Shown in pieces: positions 1-11,200 of a stretch of 64,000 nt of DNA. The notes under the pieces were generated by a model, which saw only the letters and a program-made list of their open reading frames with translations, did not search any database and was not told where the DNA came from. The stretch is from positions 41,013,766-41,077,765 of the forward strand of contig OZ020593.1 in NCBI GenBank assembly GCA_963971535.1, in the 5' to 3' direction. Source of the stretch: Notolepis coatsorum. Its lineage: Eukaryota > Chordata > Actinopteri > Aulopiformes > Paralepididae. The stretch's first letter is position 1. Every line of letters begins with the position of its first letter. The position numbers and the translations under genes are program-made.

Positions 1-112
1 ATACATCATCAACAGCGGATTATACACTTTATCAAGCCCTCCGGCTTGATATACATCAACAGTCTGGGGAGTCGGGACAACAGTGAGTGGACCACGTAAA
101 CAGTGAGTTAAT

Positions 113-116
113 TCTC

Positions 117-156
<40 letters not shown>

Positions 157-170
157 GCTCTCTCTCGCTC

Positions 171-217
<47 letters not shown>
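113..217. repeat. (CT)n microsatellite
   Basis: Nearly pure CT dinucleotide run with a few TCGC interruptions. Open frames across it only encode Arg-Glu or Leu-Ser strings and are not genes. Confidence 0.97.
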
Positions 218-218
<1 letters not shown>

Positions 219-312
219 ATTTCGCCACGGGTAGAGCATAACCACTCAGACAATGAATGGTAACTTGTTTAAAATGACAATATATACATATGTGTTTCTT
301 ATTGAATCGATC

Positions 313-331
313 TGAGAGAGAGAGAGAGAGG

Positions 332-363
<32 letters not shown>

Positions 364-378
364 GGGAGAGAGAGAGAG

Positions 379-412
<34 letters not shown>
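313..412. repeat. (GA)n microsatellite
   Basis: GA dinucleotide run with GGGA and GCGA interruptions, about 100 bp from the CT run and complementary to it, so the two could pair as a hairpin. Nothing recognisable lies between 413 and 750. Confidence 0.97.
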
Positions 413-414
<2 letters not shown>

Positions 415-754
415 GTGCGTGTTTGTGTTGGGCTATTGGAAACGTGGTTGCATTTGACTGACTGTGATCATATATTGATCGATGGCAATGGTGATAATAT
501 TCGCCAATGCGTGCCTTGTACATGTTTGCAAAATGTTTGGTATAGCGCCCCTAGTGGCGAAGCATCCAGCAGCCGCCACTGGTGGTGGCAGAGAGTGGAT
601 TAAGATCAGAATAATCTCTGGCAGATAAAGGGTTAACATAACAGACCGACAGTAAGTTTGGGGGAACTAATGGGATAACTGGGGATGTTGTTTGGTCCTG
701 ACAAGAGTCTCAAAGCAACTCTGAGGTCATGCTCAATGTCCAATCTGTTCCTCT

Positions 755-1619
755 TGAGAGAAAACGGTGCTTTTTCAATGTATGTGATGTATAGATTGGG
801 GGGACCACAGCTAAAACGGTGATTGAAATGTGCATGGAAGACGGTGATATTGACGGTGGTGGAACCAGTGGTTTCACAGGCACAGGCCGCGTCAGCGAGG
901 GTTTTGTTATGAATTCCTTGGAAGAACATCTGAGATTAGAGTGTACTGTCTCCCAGGGCAGGAGGGAGAGAGGTTCATCTTAATGAAACGTGAGTTTATT
1001 AGTGTTAAAGGTTATGCAGTTGTCATGACAACACGTCGCATGACAACCAGAAGGCGGGGCCGTCGTTGCGACGACGAACATCTATGAGTCGAATGGTGTT
1101 TCCGGGTGTAAGGCAGACTAGGAGCTGACCAAGAGCGAGTAGGACTGAGATCACACAGAGACTCTCTCTCCTCTTATCACGAGAGAGGGGGGGGGGGGGG
1201 GGGGGGAAGAATGCCACAACATCATTAGCTTCGGCTAACACGAGGAGGGTTCAGGCTAACGACTAGGCCTGACCACTATTGGACTGAATAACAAAAGGAC
1301 AATCTGAACACACCGAGAGATCATTAGAATAGACTCTTCAAGGACGATACAATTTGATAACATCTGATAACATCTGATTATGAGGTTCTGTTTATAGCAA
1401 TAAACAACGCTTTTCCTCATAAGGTATCTCACGGTGTCGAAGTGTCGAATTCTTACGGAGGTGGAGAAGTATTATGGTTTACGGATTGCACTAACGGGGG
1501 GAGATAAGGATCTTATCTACCAGTATCGGAGACCATTAAAAGTACACAACGCAGAGGAATTGGATGGAGGGCCAAACAGACGAAGACGTGATACTGGCCA
1601 GTTTGATCAGAATCTTACA
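755..1619 (+). repeat. 5' LTR of ERV-like element
   Basis: 865-bp LTR. It contains a long G run (about 1187-1206) and a polyadenylation signal AATAAA at 1399-1404, about 220 bp before its end, which fits plus-strand orientation. It lacks an 8-bp piece present in the 3' copy near 4329. Confidence 0.9.
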
Positions 1620-1621
1620 GT

Positions 1622-1639
1622 TGGTGCCGTGACCCGGAT
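1622..1639 (+). promoter_or_regulatory. Primer-binding site, tRNA-His type
   Basis: TGGTGCCGTGACCCGGAT lies 2 bp after the LTR end. It is complementary to CCA plus the acceptor stem of vertebrate tRNA-His, with one apparent mismatch in the T-arm part. The segment CCCGGATTTGCAAGAGA is partly repeated about 50 bp downstream (1683-1700), a local duplication. Confidence 0.75.
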
Positions 1640-3547
1640 TTGCAAGAGATTAAAACAACGGGAACAGTTGGTTGTTGATGACAGCCGGATTTGCAAGAGA
1701 TAAGAACAACGGATAAAGACTTTTTCAATAATGGGGCGACAGTGGACAACAGTCATCAATGTGTGGGAGAATCATGATCGAAGCAAGGCCGGCCAGCCCT
1801 GGGAGAGAGCGGCGAGTCGAGCGGTCAGGAGGCGAACCAGCGCTGTAGGGGAAACAGCGCTCCGATCAAAAATGTGAGTTCACTGTGCACACGGTTGTTT
1901 TGATCTTTTAAGCCAAATAAAAACGAACGAAGATAGTGCATCCGTAAATAAGTAGCGACAGAGAAGCCAGCTGTAATAATATGAGCAGAGAGCCATGGTG
2001 AAAATCGAGGGTGTTATCTACAGAGAATGAAAAGCAAACGAGGCAGGCTGCACAGTTTTGGTTGGGAGTGTAAATGCAGGAGGAGAAAGGGGGGGGGGGT
2101 GCTGAACCAGACTGAAATCTGTTATGGCGGGATTGTTATGACAAGACTGTCGCCTGAGACGGCCCACCTTAAACTGGTCGCTGTGGTCTCAAGACGGCCG
2201 GAATTTGTCGTAGCGGGAGGAAAGTCGATCGGGTGTTTACCTTAAACTGTGTATTATGTCCGATAAGCAAGAGTTTAGTCCGGGAGAAGCGTCCCCTGAT
2301 AGGAAAGAGAGGAAAACACCGGTGTTTTTAGGCCTTGGAAGGAAGGGCAGCGTTCGTTTGTTGAGAGAGTAGCCATTTGCACCGAGTTAAAATGGCCGCA
2401 GAGCCACGAGGGGTTTAGAATCAGGAAATGACACGTCAACTAAACCACCATAGAGGAGGAGTAGGTCGCCACCTAGTGGTGGAGGGGGGGTAGTGCTGGG
2501 GAGTTTTCATTACCCATAGGGGAATATTTAGCACAGAGAGTGGATTATTATTATAATAATAATATTAGATATAGAGTTTAAGCATACAATGGATTAAATA
2601 AGAATTGCACAGACAGAGGAGGTGCAGTTATTTGAATGGGTTAATTATGGAATAAAGAGGGAAGTCCAGTGGGGCCTTCTCACACCTAATAAATAGGCAG
2701 AGTCTTGAGGGGACACGTCACCAGAAAGAACTGGCGCGCGCTGGGGGTCACCCATGGGACAAACGTAGAGCGCCGAGTGGGTATCGTTTAGCTGCTGGTG
2801 TCACGCCGGAAGACAACAAAACAGGGAACAGCCCTGTAGGATTAGATATGGGTGTGGAGAAGGTGGTAGACTAATAGCAAAACAAGGGAAGTCGAATGGA
2901 CAGACGACTGCCGGTGTTGTGTTTCTGCTTTCAAAGGGGGGAGACACCGACAGCGATGGAGATGACCAGGAGATGACCAGGAGACAGACTGGAGGAGGAG
3001 GAAGCCGCAGGGGCCAGGCACCGACGCCTGGTACACAGATCATCCACGACGAGAGGGAGGAGACGGCGGCGGTGGAGGAGCAGATGTGGAGAGGACAGCC
3101 AGAGACACTGAGCAGGAGCAGACCAGGGGAGACATTTTTGCCTAGGGGACCGCGCCCTGGAGGGGGGACCAGCTCAGGAAAGGAGCCGTCACTGAAAGGG
3201 GCCCTTGCCCTAGAAGACGGGACCGGCCCAAGATGGGAGGTGTACTGTAAGAGGGAAGGGAGCGCTCTGATTTGGACGTGGGGTGTACCTAATAGGGGGG
3301 CCGAAGGGTTTAGGTGTGTCTTTTGAAAAGTTGCAATCTGTGTTTTTCTCTGTCTCTCTCTCTCTCTCTCCTCCATGACCGTTGTCTATCCTTTCTGGTT
3401 TGGGTGTGATGCGGGTAATGGAAAACAATAAGGCAAAACAGCAGACGGCGGGGCCCTAATTGTTATGAGTCCATTTTTGGGTATAATTAATTGAAAAACC
3501 AAGTAGTCTGTTGATTCTGAAAGTTGATTGAGAATCAAAGGGGGGAA

Positions 3548-4423
3548 TGAGAGAAAACGGTGCTTTTTCAATGTATGTGATGTATAGATTGGGGGGACCA
3601 CAGCTAAAACGGTGATTGAAATGTGCATGGAAGACGGTGATATTGACGGTGGTGGAACCAGTGGTTTCACAGGCACAGGCCGCGTCAGCGAAGGTTTTGT
3701 TATGAATTCCTTGGAAGAACATCTGAGATTAGAGTGTACTGTCTCCCAGGGCAGGAGGGAGAGAGGTTCATCTTAATGAAACGTGAGTTTATTAGTGTTA
3801 AAGGTTATGCAGTTGTCATGACAACACGTCGCATGACAACCAGAAGGCGGGGCCGTCGTTGCGACGACGAACATCTATGAGTCGAACGGTGTTTCCGGGT
3901 GTAAGGCAGACTAGGAGCTGACCAAGAGCGAGTAGGACTGAGATCACACAGAGACTCTCTCTCCTCTTATCACGAGAGAGGGGGGGGGGGGGGGGGGGGA
4001 GGAAGAATGCCACGACATCATTAGCTTCGGCTAACACGAGGAGGGTTCAGGCTAACGACTAGGCCTGACCACTATTGGACTGAATAACAAAAGGACAATC
4101 TGAACACACCGAGAGATCATTAGAATAGACTCTTCAAGGACGGTACAATTTGATAACATCTGATAACATCTGATTATGAGGTTCTGTTTATAGCAATAAA
4201 CAACGCTTTTCCTCATAAGGTATCTCACGGTGTCGAAGTGTCGAATTCTTACGGAGGTGGAGAAGTATTATGGTTTACGGATTGCACTAACGGGGGGAGA
4301 TAAGGATCTTATCTACCAGTATCGGAGACGTCAGGACCATTAAAAGTACACAACGCAGAGGAATTGGATGGAGGGCCAAACAGACGAAGACGTGATACTG
4401 GCCAGTTTGATCAGAATCTTACA
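3548..4423 (+). repeat. 3' LTR of ERV-like element
   Basis: 876-bp copy of the 755-1619 LTR, preceded by the purine tract AAAGGGGGGAA. AATAAA is at 4195-4200. The G run (about 3979-3999) is slightly longer than in the 5' LTR. Confidence 0.9.
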
Positions 4424-4529
4424 CTCTGCTCTGTCTTCAGCTGGACCAGAACTGAGAAGCCACTTTCACAAAGATAGGTAGTGCAAAAAATAAAATAAAA
4501 AATAAAAAATTATACTTATTTTTTTATTT

Positions 4530-4692
4530 TTTATATATAATTGTTTTTCGATTAGTCGACTAATCGAAAAAATAATCGACAGATTAGTCGACTACCAAAA
4601 TAGTCATTAGTTGCAGCCCTAGTACCGGTATCGATTCACAGGTACCAGTACCGGTATCGGTTCAAATGTGAACGGTACCCAACCCTAACTAT
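4530..4692. mobile_element. Two adjacent hAT-type non-autonomous termini
   Basis: The first part (to about 4620) is the AT-rich ATTAGTCGACTAATCG palindromic end closing in GTTGCAGCCCT, a common hAT-like terminus in fish genomes. The second (about 4622-4690) is the ACCGGTATCG-rich end closing in GTACCCAACCCT, another common hAT-like terminus. Neither partner terminus is nearby. Identification is by memory of the repeat style, not alignment. Confidence 0.55.
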
Positions 4693-4744
4693 CAGGCTTC
4701 AAAATGAATTGGCCCAAATCAGCTTGTTTACCTCTGAATTAATT

Positions 4745-5473
4745 GGCCAAAGCGGTGCAACTACCGGCCGACATCCCCATAGTTGAACACTTTAAATACC
4801 TAGGCATCGAGATTTTCCCCACCCTAAATCAGACAACTAGATATAATTTTACAGGCACTTATAACAAAATACTCCAGGATCTAAGTAGATGGTCGAACCT
4901 TCTCAACTCATTACAAGCCTGAGCATTCATAGTTAAAATGAACGTACTACCCAGTGAAGGAAATCGATGATTTGCATTTGGTTTATAACCTATATAGATA
5001 TTAGTTTTAAGAGGACAGTATTGAGTGGTATGTGTGTTCAAGTTAGACTGGGAAGCCAGTTCTAATAGAGCCCTATGGGCTCCGAGGTCATCAGCAGGTT
5101 TGTAACCAAAACACTGATAAGCACTGAGAGCAGGCAGGTTTGGTCAGAGAGAACTATGGGGAGAGTTTGACATCGATAGAACGGACGTTTAGTGTGCTAA
5201 AGGTAAAGAGCCATTGCCATGGCAGCGTGTCACGTAGTAACGAGAAGAGGGGGTGGGCCTGTTGCTATGGGGAGAACGTTATGAGCCATGGGTTCCTTCC
5301 GGGGACGTACATTATCTCACACCTAGGAAGCTGTGCGCTATGGGGTTGGTGGCCGACTCTCATGCGCTCTGAGGGCCATTGGCACTTATATGCACATGTT
5401 TTGGGAATGCCTACCGGTAGCAAATTTTTGGAAATATATAACAACTAAACTTTCAAACATAATGTAACCTGAC
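4745..5473 (+). pseudogene. L1-type LINE ORF2 C-terminal remnant, left part
   Basis: In one plus frame 4753-4960 reads HFKYLGIEIF, then DLSRWSNLLNSLQA, a stop, then KMNVLP. This is the conserved block after the RT domain of L1/Tx1-like ORF2 proteins. After about 400 bp of unrelated or decayed sequence, 5380-5460 reads MHMFWECLPVANFWKYI, the C-terminal cysteine-region motif of the same family. The coding sense then stops at the BEL insertion at 5474 and resumes at 23539. The TGA codon and the internal gap mark it as dead. Confidence 0.75.
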
Positions 5474-6879
5474 TGTTCTGAAGGATCAGATTAAACCGAA
5501 TATATATATTTATTTATATATATATATTTAATTGTATTTGTATATCCCCTGATATCCCTTGTATATTCCTTGTACAATATGCATTGAATATCCCTTCTAG
5601 TCTACTGAACATCCCATAATAGTCTCCATTCTACCATTGGACGAGACCTTGGTGCCAGGTCGCCATACCCCTCAGACCAGGTTCAATCGTACCGCTCAAC
5701 ATGTATGGACAAGTCCTAGTTCCGCGTAGGAATATGTCTACCGCACCACTAATGGTACTATTTGTTCATAGTGCGTATATATACTGCGCTATTAAAGTAG
5801 AGCTTTCTTTTAGTCCAGTTCCTTACCCTCCAACAGAGTGACAGACGCAAAAGCCTCCCCGCGAACCACGTGTGGGCAGTAAGGCCAATTCGGCCCAGTA
5901 TCGGCATTGAGACATCGTGTATATTAATATTTGAATAGTCATATTTGGCACTATATCGTCGAGTTGGACGTATTCTATTAAGCTAATAATAGTCTATTCA
6001 TATGTAGTGCCTCGTGCGGTAAGAGTTCTATAGTAATCAGCACCCCCATCGTTTCGGGCATCAGCTGGACGCTTATCCAGGGTGGTTGACCCCACGTGAA
6101 GCTGCACCCGAGGAGCTCCAGGCCAAAGAGCGAGTGGACCTGTATATTGGATTATTCTACCGACGACGGCTAGCCTTCCCCGGCTTGGATTATGCTTTGA
6201 GTACTTTGATTATTCTATGGATAAAGGCCAACACTGCGGTGTGTTGGAAATACCCCCCCCGGAGAGGACGACAGGTGAGAAGACGCTCTACACGACGAGG
6301 TCGCCTCACGTCTCTCCATCGTGGACCGGAGGACGCCGGCCACAGAGAGTCCAACTGCTTTCATCTGTGGATCGAGGATCGCTGGGCACCGGGTCGCACG
6401 ACTGTGGGCTCTCCCAGGATACCCTCGGCCAGACGGGATACAGCCAGACTCTACCCCCCCCCTCCAGCTGTCCTACAAGCAGTCGGAACCTTCCCCTAGT
6501 GTATCCAGCTATATAATCATTCAAGTATCATTGCTATTGTTCCCTAAATATTCCAGGTTGTATATTTGCTTCCTGCGCAATCAGAGATTGGACATTCGAT
6601 ATTGATCTACCTACGAATACTCATTTGCCATAAAAGTGCATACTATTTCAAATCATAAATGTAATTAAGTGATCGTTGTACATACCTTTTGCTATGTATT
6701 ATTATTAAACGCAGACTTTCGACTTGGTACATTTGTGTTGGATCCGTTTCATCAGGTGGGAGTGTTTATCATAATTATTTATACCTAGTACTGGGTGGCC
6801 AGAGTCTAAAGTACAAGAGGTAGTGGTAGTAAGTATCATATCTAACAATACAGTCAGGGAATTGTACCCCTCAGTTACA
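5474..6879 (+). repeat. 5' LTR of BEL copy A1
   Basis: 1406-bp LTR starting TGTTCTGAAGG and ending CAGTTACA. A TATA-like stretch (about 5775-5783, followed by GCGCTATTAAAG) is a plausible promoter, and ATTAAA near 6704 a plausible polyadenylation signal. The small frames inside (for example 6086-6499) are LTR sequence that recurs in all four LTR copies, not separate genes. Confidence 0.93.
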
Positions 6880-6881
6880 AT

Positions 6882-6898
6882 TGGTCCTTCGAGCCGGA
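6882..6898 (+). promoter_or_regulatory. Primer-binding site, tRNA-Tyr type (A1)
   Basis: TGGTCCTTCGAGCCGGA starts 2 bp after the LTR. It is complementary to the 3' end of vertebrate tRNA-Tyr (CCA, acceptor stem, start of T-arm) over all 17 bases as I recall that tRNA. The same motif is present in copy A2 and in family B. Confidence 0.8.
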
Positions 6899-6947
6899 GG
6901 GTAATCAGTGTAATATTAATATAGTGTTATTAATATTAAAATGGCCT

Positions 6948-8294
6948 ATGATGAACACTCCACGAAACGATCCTCCTAACCAACAACGCCCGCGGCGCAA
7001 ACGACAGCTCCCTCAGTACCTAGAGGCTTACGCTGTCAGTCAACAACCTAGTCTTCTACCAACAGTAAACGCGGTAAAACTAGAAAGTAAAATTATGTCT
7101 AACCCTAACGACCAGGCTACCCCGACCATAGAGGCCCCTATGGGTTCTAACGTAACTGACCCAGCTCACGGTGGGGACCAGGGGGAACCAGACATGACTT
7201 TACACCCCGCCAATACCGAAGAAGTAGTCCCCGACGAGTCCCGGGAGGAAGACAACACTACCGAGAGAGAACTCGGCACGGAAGAAGATGAGGAGAGCAC
7301 CGTGGAGATAGAGCTCCAAGACTCCGCACGGAGTACCCCAAGGGACGGCTCCCCTATACAACCGTCTTCTCCCAGCGAGGCAGAGAGGACACTACAGCAG
7401 GCATTCCTCGTCAGCCTGAAAGCCTCTACTGAACGCGATAGACTCCAGGGTGAACGCGATCGATTGCAGATACAGCAACGGAGCGAAGAAGAGCACATAC
7501 GCCTGGAAATAAGACGCATTCAGATGGAAGAGAATATGGCAAGAGACCGGGCCGACGCCCAGCGCGCCGCCACCGGTGCCCAGAGAGAATCGGATCTCAC
7601 CAAGCGAGAAGCCGAGCGCGACAGAGCACAAGCGCAACTAATAGAACAGCTGATCAGAAGGACAACACCCCCTCCCTCCACCAGAGGCTCCAGGAACTCG
7701 TCTAGACATCACTCCAGGGCGGCATCCCCTAGCCGAGTAAGCGACCCTGAACTTGACCAACAGACGAGGTTTATACCCCCCGCAGACCCCCTTCCCCAAC
7801 CGGTCCAAGCGAGACCCAGCCACCGGGAAGGAGCAGCATACACTGCGGAGAGGCTAAATCAGAGACTACAAGCCCTGGATGACCTAACGGAAGACGAAGA
7901 GGAAGAGGAGGAGAACCACGCCCGACGACAGCACAGTACTCTACCGGACCAGGAGGTCCAGTACAGCCCAGGCTATACCCCCGCGGAGCTGTGCTACAGA
8001 CCCCCGACGCTATTCACGGGTGAGCACGACCCGCACCGAGGAACAGCACCTGGACCAGCAGGCCATGGTACACAGCCGGTACCAGCCCACGCCAAGGAGC
8101 AGGAGGAGACTCACCTAGGAGGCCTCTCCCCCAACGCTCGCCGATGTATCAACAATCCGCGTCATACATTGGCACACCTATGGTACCAGACTTCACCCAG
8201 GAGAACCGGGCCCAGTATACGGAGCTCCGCATGTGTCTGGAGACAATGTTGGTGGATGTCATTGATGAACGCCATAAATACGCGATACTACTGA
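6948..8294 (+). pseudogene. gag: gag N-terminal part of BEL A1, frame broken near 8027
   Basis: I start at ATG 6948 (MMNTPRND); an upstream GTG is unlikely in a eukaryote, and ATG 6941 is in a frame that closes at once. The Gag region is basic at the N terminus, then acidic, then a long Glu/Arg/Gln-rich coiled coil (about 7430-7650, ERDRLQ repeats), then a Pro/Ser/Arg-rich linker. After GEHD (about 8028) the reading diverges from copy A2: A1 lacks 7 bp, one of two GCACGAC tandem units. The reading frame therefore leaves Gag and ends at 8294, while the rest of the polyprotein continues in another frame. Gag would form the cytoplasmic particle that packages the RNA. Confidence 0.85.
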
Positions 8295-11200
8295 AGCATT
8301 TAAAGGTACCCCGCGCGCACAACATATCGCTCGCCTACGCCACTTCCACGACCCCATACACCGCAGCGCTGGTAGCGTTGGACCAGAGATATGGACGTAT
8401 ATGGGATTACGTGATCCAGGAGATCAGGCACATCGACCGCCTACCCCCAGCAACAGACAATCGAGCACTGGACGACCTGTCCATCAGAGTGCAGTCCCTA
8501 GTAGGGATGCTGGGAGCGCAGAGGGAAAAGGGTAGGCATGAACTATACGCCAACTCAAATGTAGAGAGGATCTTGGAGAAGCTACCGCCCGCCCGACAGG
8601 AGCGCTTTAGGCGGCAGAGAGACCACCGAGACCCTAATGGCCCCGAACCGAACCTCCTCGATCTAGCCGACTTCCTGGCGAGAGAAGTCAGCAGCTTACG
8701 GCTAGATACATTCGGACGGAGCACCCCTGGCTCCAGAGAAGGAACCAGGAGACTAAATGATGGAAGAAGATCGGTGACTGTCATGCACCAATCGGAGTCA
8801 GTGCCAAGCAGTAGGAGCCACAGTACCCCCTCAAGAAAGGAGAAGTGGAAGATAGTGTGCCCCTACTGTGAGAAAGAACACTGGCTGTCACAATGTGACT
8901 CATTCCCCAAAATGAATGCGGAGGAAGCGAGTCAATGGATAAAGTCCAACAGACGCTGTTTTCGCTGTGCGCGATCACACATGGCAGCCGAATGCCGCTT
9001 AAAGAAAAAGTGCAGTCGGTGCGATGGAGCCCATCTGGACATACTCCACGACAGTAACAGACGGCGGCCTCCACCCGCACCATCAAGCAGCAAAGCAAGC
9101 GTCATGTACATCGACCCCGCCAGCAGCAGCGGAGCCAGAGTGCTCTTAAAGGTAGTCCGTGTGACATTGAGCTACCAGAATAAAGTCATGGACACTTACG
9201 CCGTCCTTGATGATGGGTCAGAGAAGACCCTTCTGCTCGCGTCCGCTGCGGCCCAGCTAGGGCTGCGGGGGAGCGAAAACCAAATGACAATTCGGACAAT
9301 AAGAAGAGATTTGAAAACGATAAAGGGCGAGAATGTCTCATTCTCTATCGCAGCAAGCGGCCAGCCCGAGCGACGGTACAGGATTACAGACGCTTTCACC
9401 AGCCAAGAAATAGGACTGTCGCGGTACACATACCCCGTAGCCAAGCTGATGGAGAAATATGTACATCTACGCAAGCTACCGATCCCACTCATAGACGGTG
9501 CTACCCCGACACTGTTGATAGGCTCCGACCATGCAGACCTCATTGTCCCGATAGACCGGGTTCAGACCGGACCCAGAGGCTGTCCTGCAGCAGTCGAGAC
9601 CCGCCTAGGATGGACTCTCCAAGGCCCACTCGCCAAATCTCTCAACCGAACCACAGCCACTAGCTGTCTCCACTCCCGAGTCACAGAGGGAGACACCGCA
9701 CTCCTGCAGCATGTAGAGAGGCTATGGACCTTAGAACAAATGCCCTTTAAGAACGAAAAGAAAGACATTCGCTCTAAAGACGACATCTACGCCATTAACC
9801 TCCTCGAGACGGGAACAAAGAGAGTCCCAGTCAGCGGCGTGTTGAGATACGCCACGCCACTCCTGCGGCGGGAAGGGATGCCTACCTTTCACGCAAAGAA
9901 AGACGCCACAGAGCGGTACCTACTAAACACAGAGCGGCGCTTAGCCAAGGATCCCGCCCAAGAAAGTGTATACCGCGCTGAGATTGAGAAGCTCATCACA
10001 GCGGGACACGTCACAAAGATTGACATTAAAGAGGCCGACCAGACGACTGAATCGTGGTACGTGCCCCACCACAAGGTTCATCACAACGGCAAAGACCGCA
10101 TCGTGTTTAACTGCAGCTACCAGATCGGATCCCAAAATCTGAATAAAGAGCTATTGCCCGGTCCTACACTCGGCCCCTCCCTACTAGGCGTACTACTCCG
10201 CTTCCGCCAGGACAAGGTGGCTATCAGCGGGGATATCAAAGGGATGTTCCTGCAGGTGAGATTAGTAGAGGAGGACAAGCCCCTGTTGCGGTTCCTATGG
10301 AGAGAGAGGCCAGGAGATGAGCACCCAGCCATCTACCAATGGGAAGTCCTCCCTTTCGGAACTACATGCAGCCCATGCTGTGCTACATTTGCACTACAGA
10401 GACATGTCGCAGAGGACCCAGCAGCGGACGAAGAGGTCCGACACAGTGTGAAGAACAGCTTCTACGTAGATAACTGTCTACAAAGCGTTTCGACCCAGGA
10501 AGAAGCCGAGGCTCTCCTACATAAACTCCGCGCCTCTCTGATCAAAGGCGGCTTTGATCTCAGGCAGTGGGCCAGCAGCGATCCGCACGTACTGCGCAGC
10601 CTCTCCTCCGAGGACAAGGCAGCGAGCAGCGAGACCTGGATGGCCACAATCCCAGGAGAAGCCCAAGAGATGACACTAGGACTAGTGTGGCGCTTCAAAA
10701 CAGATTCGCTCCACTATAGACACAAACCCCTGACCACGGAGCAGGGAAGGTCGACGGCAATACCGACCACCAGACGGAGTGTGTACAGAACACTCGCCCG
10801 ACAATATGACCCGTTAGGATGTATACTACCGTACACCACCAGGGCAAAGATGATTGTACGAGCATTGTGGGACAAGGACCAGGGCTGGGACGACCCCATT
10901 CCCGCACACCTTGCATCCACCTGGAGAGAGTGGGAGATGGAACTCCACTCACTCCCAGGCGTTAATATACGCCGAAGCTACTTCCCACCCACGGCGAGGC
11001 CAGAGACATGTAAAATGGATCTACACGTCTTCAGTGACGCCTCCGAGGTCGCCTACGGATCAGTAGCCTACTTGCGGGCCCAAGAAGAGGGGGGAGAGAT
11101 CTACACAGCATTCATCCTCGCCCGCTCGAGAATAGCCCCACGCAAGCAACAGTCTATCCCACGTCTAGAGCTCTGCGCAGCCCTCGCAGGAGCGCATCTA

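Larger units (their letters stand above)
755..4423 (+). mobile_element. ERV-like LTR element with non-coding interior, 4-bp TSD
   Basis: Complete LTR element: two near-identical LTRs (755-1619 and 3548-4423) starting TG and ending CA, flanked by the direct repeat CTCT (751-754 and 4424-4427). A tRNA-His-type primer site follows the 5' LTR and a purine tract (3534-3547) precedes the 3' LTR. A 4-bp TSD and a His primer occur together in gammaretrovirus-like ERVs, which is why I place it there. The 1.9-kb interior (1620-3547) has no recognisable gag, protease, RT, integrase or env. Its longest plus frame (2919-3326, 135 codons) is Gly/Arg/Glu-rich and matches nothing I know. The LTRs differ by about four substitutions, a G-run length and one 8-bp indel, so insertion was recent and the proteins must have come from a relative. 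Confidence 0.85.

Noticed and set aside
56..523. Open frames rich in Arg-Glu and Ser-Leu
   Set aside because: They are translations of GA/CT microsatellites.
2801..3376. 191-codon minus-strand frame in the ERV-like interior
   Set aside because: It is opposite to the element's orientation, low-complexity Pro/Ser/Leu, and starts in a CT repeat.
6086..6605. Frames of up to 137 codons in the BEL A LTRs (also at 13780 and 22105)
   Set aside because: They lie inside the LTRs, recur in each LTR copy, and show no known domain; overlapping frames are equally open.
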